From a virus: a stretch of 20,573 nucleotides of DNA. The notes beneath the pieces are model-generated. The model ran no database searches, was not told where the DNA came from, and saw only the letters and a list, made by a program, of their open reading frames with translations. Shown here one piece after another: positions 6,909 to 12,860 of the stretch. The number at the start of each line of letters is the position of its first letter. Within the stretch, counting starts at the first letter, position 1. The DNA lies in IMG/VR virus record IMGVR_UViG_3300034061_001166, positions 1 to 20,573 of that record. One strand, given 5' to 3'. Position numbers and translations under genes: made by a program.

Positions 6909-7127
6909 ATGAAAAATTTACTAGAAAGATTAAAACCTGAAGTTTTAAACGAAATTGAAAAATCTGTTGGTAAATATCCATTAGCAGTTATGGAATTAAA
7001 ACAAGAACTAGAAAAGTTATATTATGTAATTGATGTTAGATATGGGGATATCGTACAATTAGATACTTATTTTCTATGTGCTTTTAATAGATTACCAAAT
7101 AATGGTTGGGAACATTTCATTAATTAA
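6909..7127 (+). CDS. Small protein, unknown
   Basis: A 72-residue protein with a helical N-terminal half (LLERLKPEVLNEIEKSVG) and a C-terminus containing FNRLPNNGWEHFIN. Its 5' leader and start are nearly the same as those of the preceding gene: 26 of 28 positions match. No motif recognised. Confidence 0.65.
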   Translation: MKNLLERLKPEVLNEIEKSVGKYPLAVMELKQELEKLYYVIDVRYGDIVQLDTYFLCAFNRLPNNGWEHFIN

Positions 7128-7137
7128 AAACAAACAT

Positions 7138-7413
7138 ATGCAAAAAGAACTACACACCTACACAGAACTATGTGCCAAATATGGTACAGAAACTATTGAT
7201 GCTTTAGATACTTTTATCTATTGGCAAATGCAATACAAAGGCAGAGTTAATGTAAATAATACATTAGTATCTGTAGAAGATTATTTTAAATTCTATAACA
7301 AAAAGCCAACCTTATTTGCAGGGTATGACTATGAAGATGATGCTTTTACATTCGGACAATGGATGCAGCATCAAGCAGAAATAGAATATAATAAAATGGC
7401 AGAAATTGAGTAA
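7138..7413 (+). CDS. Small acidic protein, unknown
   Basis: A 91-residue protein. ATG at 7138 follows the leader ATTAAAAACAAACAT; an earlier GTG at 7078 would overlap the upstream gene by 50 nt and lacks such a leader. The protein is acidic and aromatic-rich (YDYEDDAFTFGQWMQHQAE). No family recognised. It precedes the ERF gene by 18 nt. Confidence 0.65.
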   Translation: MQKELHTYTELCAKYGTETIDALDTFIYWQMQYKGRVNVNNTLVSVEDYFKFYNKKPTLFAGYDYEDDAFTFGQWMQHQAEIEYNKMAEIE

Positions 7414-7431
7414 CTTTAAAAAAAACAAACA

Positions 7432-7977
7432 ATGAACTTAGTAAAAATTCAAGCTGAATTAAAAGCACCTAAAAACCAAACAAATTCGTTTGGTAAGTAT
7501 AAGTACAGAAGCGCAGAAGATATTGTAGAAGCAGTAAAGCCTATTCTAAATAAATATGGAACTGCATTAGTTATAAGTGATGAAGTAGTACAGGTAGGTG
7601 ATAGAATCTACATTAAAGCTACTGCAACACTACTTGATGGAACTGATGACAGTATTAGTGTTAGCGGTTGGGCTAGGGAAGAAGAAGTTAAAAAAGGTAT
7701 GGATGCTGCACAGATTACAGGTAGTACATCTAGTTATGCTAGGAAGTATGCTTTAAATGGTTTATTTGCAATAGATGATACAAAGGATTCAGATGCTACA
7801 AATGAGCATAAGGATGAATTAGGTGAAGAAAAAAGATTGGAACTGATTGTACTACTAGAAAATACAACTTATGATAGTACAACCAAAGATTCAATAGCAA
7901 ATAGAATAAGCCAATATACTACCTTAGAGCAGTATAAGAAAGCATTAAAAAGTATTAACGAAAATCAAATTAAATAA
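7432..7977 (+). CDS. erf: ERF family single-strand annealing protein
   Basis: A 181-residue protein. Hallmarks of the ERF superfamily are visible: YKYRSAEDIVEAVKP at 23-37 and the core GMDAAQITGSTSSYARKYAL at 89-108 followed by DDTKDSD. ERF proteins bind single-stranded DNA ends and anneal homologous strands during phage recombination and genome circularisation. The C-terminal 50 residues form a helical tail. The leader AAAAAAAACAAACAATG is the typical start context here. It sits with the exonuclease, HTH protein and DnaA-like protein in the replication/recombination segment. Confidence 0.92.
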   Translation: MNLVKIQAELKAPKNQTNSFGKYKYRSAEDIVEAVKPILNKYGTALVISDEVVQVGDRIYIKATATLLDGTDDSISVSGWAREEEVKKGMDAAQITGSTSSYARKYALNGLFAIDDTKDSDATNEHKDELGEEKRLELIVLLENTTYDSTTKDSIANRISQYTTLEQYKKALKSINENQIK

Positions 7978-7978
7978 T

Positions 7979-8182
7979 ATGGAAAATAAATGGGGTATTA
8001 AAATAAGCAGAATTGCTTTTCCTGATGAAAGATTAGACTTTAATGAATGGGTTAAAAGGTTAAATGTATCTAGTCAATATGCTGATAAAAAGCTAATCCA
8101 CAATGCAGTATCTTTAAACAATCAATACAATTTCTCAAAAATTAAAAACAAACAGTATGAGCCAACAAACGCAGGTGCTTAA
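7979..8182 (+). CDS. Small protein, unknown
   Basis: A 67-residue protein starting 1 nt after the ERF stop. It contains RLDFNEWVKRLNVSSQYADK and a basic C-terminal part (FSKIKNKQYEPTNAGA). It overlaps the next gene by 26 nt. No motif recognised; context suggests a replication or recombination accessory. Confidence 0.6.
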   Translation: MENKWGIKISRIAFPDERLDFNEWVKRLNVSSQYADKKLIHNAVSLNNQYNFSKIKNKQYEPTNAGA

Positions 8183-8366
8183 TCACCTTAAAAAAGAACC
8201 ATTAACCCCATTAGTGGCATTAAGAAAGTATGGGACATTAAGACTAGCCGCATTAGTATTTAACCTTAAAGATGAAGGGCATAATATTATTACAGAAAGA
8301 GTAAACGTAGGTAGTAAAAAGAACCCTAAATTTGTAGCTAAATATTCACTAATTAAAAATAAATAA
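8157..8366 (+). CDS. Helix-turn-helix DNA-binding protein
   Basis: A 69-residue protein resembling short winged-helix proteins of phages (HTH_39-like). MSQQTQVLNHLKKEPLTPLV then ALRKYGTLRLAALVFNLKDE forms two helices and a recognition helix, followed by a basic beta wing (ITERVNVGSKKNPKFVAKY). ATG at 8157 has the leader ATTAAAAACAAACAGT. It could be a regulator and is one candidate for binding the operator repeats at 6551 and 16677, but nothing in the sequence links it to them. Confidence 0.75.
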   Translation: MSQQTQVLNHLKKEPLTPLVALRKYGTLRLAALVFNLKDEGHNIITERVNVGSKKNPKFVAKYSLIKNK

Positions 8367-8367
8367 A

Positions 8368-8562
8368 ATGGCAGAAGAAAAAAAGAAGTATGGTGCTTGG
8401 AAAAAAGAAACAACCAAAGGTATTGTAATCAGTTTTACGATAGAAGGTAAAAGATATTCAATGTGGGAAAACAAATACAAAGATAAAAATTCCCATCCTG
8501 ACTATCAGATTTATGAAGATTTATATGAAATGAAAAACGAAAACAAAGATTTAGAATTTTAA
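8368..8562 (+). CDS. Small charged protein, unknown
   Basis: A 64-residue, lysine- and glutamate-rich protein. The central part (TTKGIVISFTIEGKRYSMWE) looks like a beta-hairpin, followed by a DYQIYEDLYEMK helix. It starts 1 nt after the HTH gene. No family recognised. Confidence 0.6.
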   Translation: MAEEKKKYGAWKKETTKGIVISFTIEGKRYSMWENKYKDKNSHPDYQIYEDLYEMKNENKDLEF

Positions 8563-8564
8563 TT

Positions 8565-8993
8565 ATGACAAATAAAGAAGAAATATACGCAGCATATGTG
8601 ATGCAAAAAGATAGCTTTAATTACCTTCAAAATCTTTTAATTAAAGAAGGAGTTATTTTAGATGATGTTAGAATACCTGTTACTGATAAAACTATTAAGC
8701 CTGAAAAGATTGTTCAGTTAGTTGAAGAAGTATTTAGTACAGACATTAAAGCAAATAACAGAAAGCAAAAAACAATCTTTGGCAGACAGGCAGCAGCTTA
8801 TATGTTAAGAATGTATACAAGGTTAAGCCTATCAGAAATAACTTCATATATTGGAGTTAAAGACCATACAACAGTATTATATTCAATCACTAAGTGTAGG
8901 GATATAATGACTACTGAATATTGGTTCAAAGAAAAAATAGAACAACTTTGTGAGGAAATGGATAAATATGCTTTATATTTGTCTTCTAAATAA
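8565..8993 (+). CDS. DnaA domain IV-like DNA-binding protein
   Basis: A 142-residue protein. Residues about 64-115 match the C-terminal DNA-binding domain of DnaA: KQKTIFGRQAAAYMLRMYT (the analogue of the ARQ-x-AMYL helix), LSLSEITSYIG, and the signature DHTTVLYS at 100-107. No AAA+ ATPase domain is present; the N-terminal 60 residues are different. It may recognise DnaA-box-like sites at a phage origin or interfere with host DnaA. It is followed by a structured non-coding stretch and the DUF1376 replication gene. Confidence 0.88.
   Translation: MTNKEEIYAAYVMQKDSFNYLQNLLIKEGVILDDVRIPVTDKTIKPEKIVQLVEEVFSTDIKANNRKQKTIFGRQAAAYMLRMYTRLSLSEITSYIGVKDHTTVLYSITKCRDIMTTEYWFKEKIEQLCEEMDKYALYLSSK
8947..8981 (+). 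promoter_or_regulatory. Possible promoter for the replication leader
   Basis: TTTG at 8947-8950 and a perfect TATATTTG at 8974-8981, separated by 23 bp, inside the end of the DnaA-like gene. The spacing is at the upper limit of the reported Bacteroidota range. A start a few bases downstream would produce a transcript whose leader carries the 9004-9078 structure. Confidence 0.4.
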
Positions 8994-9003
8994 CAAAGAA
9001 CTA

Positions 9004-9078
9004 AGTCGCATTTAGTTTATAAACAATATTGGGGGGATGATGAACTGCTAATGCGACTAGCAGGGAATCTGAACCCCA
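9004..9078 (+). ncRNA. Pseudoknot-capable structured leader candidate
   Basis: This is the longest gap in the replication segment (8994-9088). CTGCTA (9045-9050) pairs with TAGCAG (9058-9063) around a 7-nt loop ATGCGAC (9051-9057). The loop is complementary to GTCGCAT at 9005-9011. TGGGG (9030-9034) pairs with CCCCA (9074-9078) around the hairpin. AGTCGCATTTAG and CTAATGCGACT form a competing helix that breaks the hairpin. It ends 10 nt before the ATG of the DUF1376 gene, as a cis-regulatory RNA would; no known riboswitch class was recognised. Confidence 0.5.
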
Positions 9079-9088
9079 TTTTTATTTT

Positions 9089-9724
9089 ATGTCAAAAGAC
9101 CCTGCATTTTTATTCTACCCTAATGATTACATAGGGGGAACTATGGGTATGACCTTTGAAGAAAAAGGTGCATATATGGAACTGCTAATGTTGCAATTTA
9201 ATAGAGGTCATATGACCACACATATGATAGGTCAAACGGTAGGTCAAATTTGGGTCAAGATACAGGACAAATTTGTAAAAGATGCTGATGGTCTATGGTA
9301 TAATGAAAGGTTAGATATGGAAAAAGAACGTAGGAAAACTTTCACGGAATCTAGGCGCAACAACGTTTTAGGTAAAAATCAACATACTAAAAACAAAGAA
9401 AAAGAAGTAGGTCATATGACCAAACATATGACAGGTCATATGGAAAATGTAAATATAAATGTAAATACTAAAGATTTATTTATAAATAATATAAAAGAGT
9501 ATCAAGAAATTTTAGGTGATTCATTTACAGAATTTGTTGACTATTGGTGCGAACCAAATAAAAATGGTAAATTGCGATATGAATTAGAAAAGTTCTTTGA
9601 TGTAAAAAGAAGAATTAATACTTGGACTAAAAACAAACTAAGATATGGAAATTCAAAAACACTTAACCCAACTGCCACAAGCAGGGAACGAATGGATGCC
9701 CTTGCAAAGTGGGTACATAGCTGA
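9089..9724 (+). CDS. DUF1376-type phage replication protein
   Basis: A 211-residue protein with an N-terminal DUF1376-like domain (PAFLFYPNDYIGGTMGMTFE then EKGAYMELLMLQF), found in phage replication initiator or replisome organiser proteins. The domain is interrupted and followed by tracts GHMTTHMIG (40-48) and GHMTKHMTGHM (108-118), then ENVNINVN, which are encoded by palindromic repeats and an AT-rich run. The C-terminal part (EYQEILGDSFTEFVDYWCEP) looks like the helicase-loader or DNA-binding end of such proteins. Probable role: origin recognition. It overlaps the next gene by 80 nt. Confidence 0.75.
   Translation: MSKDPAFLFYPNDYIGGTMGMTFEEKGAYMELLMLQFNRGHMTTHMIGQTVGQIWVKIQDKFVKDADGLWYNERLDMEKERRKTFTESRRNNVLGKNQHTKNKEKEVGHMTKHMTGHMENVNINVNTKDLFINNIKEYQEILGDSFTEFVDYWCEPNKNGKLRYELEKFFDVKRRINTWTKNKLRYGNSKTLNPTATSRERMDALAKWVHS
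9205..9498. other. Candidate replication origin with iterons and AT-rich tract
   Basis: Inside the replication gene, the palindrome GGTCATATGACC occurs at 9206-9217 and 9410-9421. Related AGGTCA or GGTCA words occur at 9229, 9241, 9253 and 9433, and CATATG words at 9221 and 9425. Directly downstream, 9443-9498 has only 6 G/C in 56 bases. Iterons followed by an AT-rich unwinding region inside the initiator gene is the lambda ori plan. Confidence 0.5.
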
Positions 9725-10385
9725 TAATGAAATAGCTGAAGCATTCAAAGGGAACAAACTAAATCTAGTTTCACCTGTTACATTGAAGGAAAATTTAGCT
9801 TACATCTTTACTTTGCTAGGATTCACAAAATATCCTGATACACAGGAAATGGTTGTGATTGAAGATTTCATCAGAACTAGCTACCCATTGTTCACAGTTG
9901 AAGAATTCAGGTTAGCATTCAAGATGGCAGTACAGGGTAAGTTAGATTGTAGCACAGAACACTATGAAAAGTTCAGTCCAAAATTTATTGGTCAGGTTAT
10001 GTCAGCCTACACAAAAAAAGCACTAGAAGTAAGAAAAATGATAAAACCGATTATAAACGAAATTGAGCCGCCAAAATTATCAGATGATGACATTGTATCA
10101 TTCACACAGAAAGAATGGCTAGAATCGCCTAAAAATGACTTTAACAGGGTATTTAATGCTAACAAGGTATTCGCAATATTACTAAAGCAGGGCAAATTAA
10201 AATTTGAGGAACACGAAATGTTACAAATTATCAGGATGGTTAGGGAAGATAACCTAATGAAAATGAATAAATTAATTGGATTAGATGCAAAAGAGTTTAG
10301 TAAAAAACTAAAAGATGATGATTTTATTGATACACAATGTAAAAAATTAGCACTTGTCAAATACTTTGAGGGTCTTTCAGGTTAA
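9645..10385 (+). CDS. Replication-associated protein, unknown
   Basis: A 246-residue, mostly helical protein. ATG at 9645 is inside the upstream gene but has the leader CTAAAAACAAACTAAGAT; later in-frame ATG at 9696 is possible. Segments include LKENLAYIFTLLGFTKYPDT, FRLAFKMAVQGKL and FSPKFIGQVMSAYTKKAL. The last part (HEMLQIIRMVREDNLMKMN) is helical. Following a DUF1376 protein, it may play the helicase-loader or partner role, but there is no visible Walker motif and no recognised family. Confidence 0.7.
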   Translation: MEIQKHLTQLPQAGNEWMPLQSGYIADNEIAEAFKGNKLNLVSPVTLKENLAYIFTLLGFTKYPDTQEMVVIEDFIRTSYPLFTVEEFRLAFKMAVQGKLDCSTEHYEKFSPKFIGQVMSAYTKKALEVRKMIKPIINEIEPPKLSDDDIVSFTQKEWLESPKNDFNRVFNANKVFAILLKQGKLKFEEHEMLQIIRMVREDNLMKMNKLIGLDAKEFSKKLKDDDFIDTQCKKLALVKYFEGLSG

Positions 10386-10536
10386 ATATACCTACTGTGG
10401 TAGTTTAAAATATTGCTACACGATTAACTTTTTTGACTGTTTCCCAACTAGACAGGATGCCATTGATGGAACTAATAGACTTAAATTTAAAAAACAATTT
10501 TATGATTTACTATGGACATATCGGCTAACGACCTAA
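10354..10536 (+). CDS. Small protein, start uncertain
   Basis: An open frame of up to 60 residues with no ATG near its 5' end; TTG at 10354 or 10366 are possible starts. The later start gives MRVFQVKYTYCGSLKYCYTI, which begins directly in a beta strand. The remainder, FFDCFPTRQDAIDGTNRLKF, looks like an alpha/beta fold. It overlaps the upstream gene by 20-32 nt and the nuclease gene by 25 nt. Amino-acid composition looks like real coding DNA; function unknown. Confidence 0.5.
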   Translation: MSNTLRVFQVKYTYCGSLKYCYTINFFDCFPTRQDAIDGTNRLKFKKQFYDLLWTYRLTT

Positions 10537-10826
10537 CTAAATGGGCAAAGAAAAATTTAGAATATATTGGGTACAGGCTTAATAGAGTAAACAATATACC
10601 ATACGGGAAACGTAAAGGAACAATACAAAAAGGATGGGCAGACCTGCAAGGTTACACATCAGAAGGAAGGTATGTTGCAGTTGAAGTAAAAAAAATAGGT
10701 GATAAGTTAAGTCTTGAACAAAAAGAAAGATTAGAAGATATCCATAATTGTCAGGGATTAGTATATATTTGTACTGAAAAAGATAATCAGCCTGTACTAA
10801 TTGAATGGATAAAAATAAAATTATAG
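10512..10826 (+). CDS. VRR-NUC-like PD-(D/E)xK nuclease
   Basis: A 104-residue protein with the core of virus-type replication-repair nucleases: GWADLQGY (Asp44), VAVEVKK (Glu58, Lys60) and SLEQKERLEDI (Gln70). This D-x13-E-x-K pattern with downstream Q is characteristic of VRR-NUC proteins, thought to act on Holliday junctions or other branched DNA. Length matches single-domain phage members. It overlaps the upstream gene by 25 nt and the sigma-like gene by 22 nt. It probably works with ERF in recombination or before packaging. Confidence 0.85.
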   Translation: MDISANDLTKWAKKNLEYIGYRLNRVNNIPYGKRKGTIQKGWADLQGYTSEGRYVAVEVKKIGDKLSLEQKERLEDIHNCQGLVYICTEKDNQPVLIEWIKIKL

Positions 10827-11287
10827 AGCAATATTGGCTTAATGATGAAGTCAATCAGGCATTTGCAAAGATGCAGCCTGAAGAATTGCAATATGATTTA
10901 AAGGTAGAAGTATTTATGGTTCTGTTGGAAATGGATGATGCGAAGCTAGGTGGACTATACGAAAGAAATGAAATTAGATTTTACATAGTTAGAACTATGC
11001 TAAATATGATTAAATCTGATAGAAGCCAATTTTGGAAAAAGTACAGGAACTATACAGAATTTAATGGTAAGGAAGTTGCAGAGGTAGAAAACAATAGTGT
11101 GATAGATGTAATGGAACAGGGAATTGAGAAACTGCATTGGTATCAAAAGGAAATATTAAGGCTATACACTTTTGATTTTAATAAGAACGCAAAGGAATTA
11201 AGCAGACAGACAGGAATACCTTATATGTCAATCATAAGAACTTTAAAACAAACTAAAACTGAACTAAAAAAACACATACGGAAATGA
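10805..11287 (+). CDS. Sigma-70-like transcription factor
   Basis: A 160-residue protein. Residues about 28-82 resemble sigma region 2 (LKVEVFMVLLEMD, then FYIVRTMLNMIKSDRSQFWK), and 105-160 resemble region 4 with an HTH (LHWYQKEILRLYTFDF, then AKELSRQTGIPYMSIIRTLK). An acidic linker joins the two halves. A phage-encoded sigma-like protein could redirect host RNA polymerase to phage promoters for later genes. It overlaps the nuclease gene by 22 nt and its TGA overlaps the next ATG. The similarity is to divergent ECF-type factors, so the role is inferred. Confidence 0.7.
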   Translation: MDKNKIIEQYWLNDEVNQAFAKMQPEELQYDLKVEVFMVLLEMDDAKLGGLYERNEIRFYIVRTMLNMIKSDRSQFWKKYRNYTEFNGKEVAEVENNSVIDVMEQGIEKLHWYQKEILRLYTFDFNKNAKELSRQTGIPYMSIIRTLKQTKTELKKHIRK

Positions 11288-11523
11288 TTCAAATAATCTT
11301 AACAAGTATCTGTGCATCATTATTTTTTAATACTATCCACAACCTACATCGTAAATGGGGAATCAACTTCAAACCTTTCAGTTGCGGAAGTTGCTTGGCT
11401 TCATGGATTGCAGTTGTATTATATTTCACACCTGAACTGATTTTAAACATAGCTAGTGTTTTATTCATATCAGGTTTTTTGGCATCTATTGTAGAAACTT
11501 TAATTTATAAGATATGGAACTAG
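11284..11523 (+). CDS. Small membrane protein with CxxC motif
   Basis: A 79-residue protein with hydrophobic segments at about residues 3-17, 38-50 and 53-74. The conserved-looking element FKPFSCGSCLASWIAVVLY contains Cys34 and Cys37. Similar K-P-F-x-C-x-x-C-L-x-x-W segments occur in small phage membrane proteins of Bacteroidota, role unknown. It starts in an ATGA overlap with the sigma-like gene and overlaps the next gene by 10 nt. Confidence 0.65.
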   Translation: MIQIILTSICASLFFNTIHNLHRKWGINFKPFSCGSCLASWIAVVLYFTPELILNIASVLFISGFLASIVETLIYKIWN

Positions 11524-11807
11524 AACATAGGCAATATTTAAAAGAGCATTATAACAACTATGAAACTGCACAAAGTGGGTTTATTAGAAACTTAGATTTA
11601 AGTATAATGAAAATGTATGAGCATATCTACAGAACATACATAGACCCTAATTTCATTTTAACTATTTGGTGTGGTAACTGTAGAATGGATATGGTGTTAA
11701 GACTATATAAGCATTATGAAAAAGTATTAAATCAAGATGATTTATTGATGCAAACACAAATTATAGAACCAAAAAAGCGTGGTCGCAAACCAAAGACAAA
11801 TGGCTAA
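11514..11807 (+). CDS. Small protein with C-terminal AT-hook
   Basis: A 97-residue, largely helical protein containing WCGNC (Cys53, Cys56) and ending in a basic tail PKKRGRKPKTNG. RGRKP at 89-93 is an AT-hook-like minor-groove DNA-binding motif, which suits an AT-rich genome. It overlaps the acyltransferase gene by 8 nt. Possible DNA-binding or small packaging/replication accessory; no family assigned. Confidence 0.65.
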   Translation: MELEHRQYLKEHYNNYETAQSGFIRNLDLSIMKMYEHIYRTYIDPNFILTIWCGNCRMDMVLRLYKHYEKVLNQDDLLMQTQIIEPKKRGRKPKTNG

Positions 11808-12282
11808 TTTTATACATCCAACTGCAATAATAGGGGACAATGTTGTACTAGGGGACAACAATTACATAGGTGCTTATTGTATTATAGGCGACCCTGCAGA
11901 ACATAAAAAGTATTGGGGTAAGCAAAAAGGTAATGTAATCATAGGGGATAATAATATTATTACAGGATTTGTTACAATAGATGCAGGTACTGAAGATATT
12001 ACTTATATTCAGGATAATTGTTTTATAATGAAACACGCACACATAGGACACGATTGTACAATTTTTAATAATGTTACAATAAGTTGCGGTGCAAAGATTG
12101 GTGGACATTCTATTATAGAAGAAAATTCAAACATAGGATTAAACGCAGTATTGCATCAGTTCACACATATTGAAGAAGGTTGTATGATTGGAGCAAGTGC
12201 ATTTATAAAAGGTAAGACAGAACCATTTACAAAATATGCAGGAGTACCTGCAAGAAAATTAGGAGAAAATAAACCTAGATGA
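11800..12282 (+). CDS. LpxA-like left-handed beta-helix acyltransferase
   Basis: A 160-residue protein from ATG at 11800; a GTG at 11779 would add seven residues in front of the natural start. Hexapeptide-repeat sequence runs from FIHPTAIIGDNVVLGDNNYIG onward. The catalytic-region motif AHIGHDC (His81, His84) corresponds to AHIAHDC of LpxA, which contains the catalytic histidine, and VLHQF (119-121) matches the AVHQF element. It lacks the long helical C-terminal domain of full LpxA. Predicted role: O- or N-acyl or acetyl transfer to a nucleotide sugar or glycan. With two glycosyltransferases behind it, it probably modifies a surface or virion sugar. Confidence 0.85.
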   Translation: MANFIHPTAIIGDNVVLGDNNYIGAYCIIGDPAEHKKYWGKQKGNVIIGDNNIITGFVTIDAGTEDITYIQDNCFIMKHAHIGHDCTIFNNVTISCGAKIGGHSIIEENSNIGLNAVLHQFTHIEEGCMIGASAFIKGKTEPFTKYAGVPARKLGENKPR

Positions 12283-12860
12283 ACGCAGTAATATATTTAA
12301 ACTATCAAAATAGAAACATTGAAACTTTGTTTCATAACATTAAAAATGCAGGTAAGCATATAGACTTAATCAGCATTGTAGATGAAACAGGCATAGCTTA
12401 TGCAATCAATAAAGGATTGATGCAATTAAATAATTTTGACTATGTTACGATTATGGGAAATGATATACTAGAGCCTGATAATTGGTTACAGAGTAGAAAT
12501 GAATTTATGCAAGATACTACGATTGGAATATGCTCAACACCATTAGCAGGATTTGATGGTGATTCATTAGATTTAATTGGGAACTTTACAATATCAAAAG
12601 AAACAATAAACAGGCTAGGTGCATTTAATGAAGAACTAGACCCATACGGAGCAATAGACTTAGACTACTGTACTAGATGCAGGGCAGCAGGATTGCATAC
12701 AAAGTTCATACCATTAACTAAAGCTACTCATATTGAACAGAATGGTAGTGATGTTTATGGATATAATAAAATGGATTTAGTTAAAAAGACTTGGGACTTG
12801 CACACTAAAAACGTATCTGATTATTCAAATGGAACTAAAGCATATTATATTCCTTTATGA
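12279..12860 (+). CDS. GT2-type glycosyltransferase
   Basis: A 193-residue protein of GT-A fold. Visible elements are GIAYAINKGL (38-47), the metal/nucleotide-binding-type GNDILEPDNWL (60-70) and the acceptor-side GAFNEELDPYGAIDLDYCTR (114-133) followed by AAGLHTKFIPLTKATH. These match family 2 glycosyltransferases, though the canonical DxD is replaced by ND. No membrane segment is present. It is shorter than typical GT2 proteins. ATGA overlap with both neighbours ties it to the acyltransferase and the second glycosyltransferase. Confidence 0.85.
   Translation: MNAVIYLNYQNRNIETLFHNIKNAGKHIDLISIVDETGIAYAINKGLMQLNNFDYVTIMGNDILEPDNWLQSRNEFMQDTTIGICSTPLAGFDGDSLDLIGNFTISKETINRLGAFNEELDPYGAIDLDYCTRCRAAGLHTKFIPLTKATHIEQNGSDVYGYNKMDLVKKTWDLHTKNVSDYSNGTKAYYIPL

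Noticed and set aside
7078-7137. GTG start for the gene at 7138
   Set aside because: Overlaps the upstream gene by 50 nt and lacks the typical A-rich leader found before ATG 7138.
9004-9078. Hammerhead or other known self-cleaving ribozyme
   Set aside because: The CUGAUGA and GAAA core elements are not present in the needed order.
9541-9744. Reverse-strand open frames, such as those at 9541-9744 and 10007-10360
   Set aside because: They lie opposite well-supported + strand genes, have low-complexity hydrophobic products and lack start contexts.
10764-10771. TATATTTG box inside the VRR-NUC gene
   Set aside because: Lies within a coding region with no supporting upstream element assessed; treated as chance.
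11779-11799. GTG start for the LpxA-like gene
   Set aside because: Adds seven unrelated residues; ATG 11800 begins directly in the beta-helix sequence.
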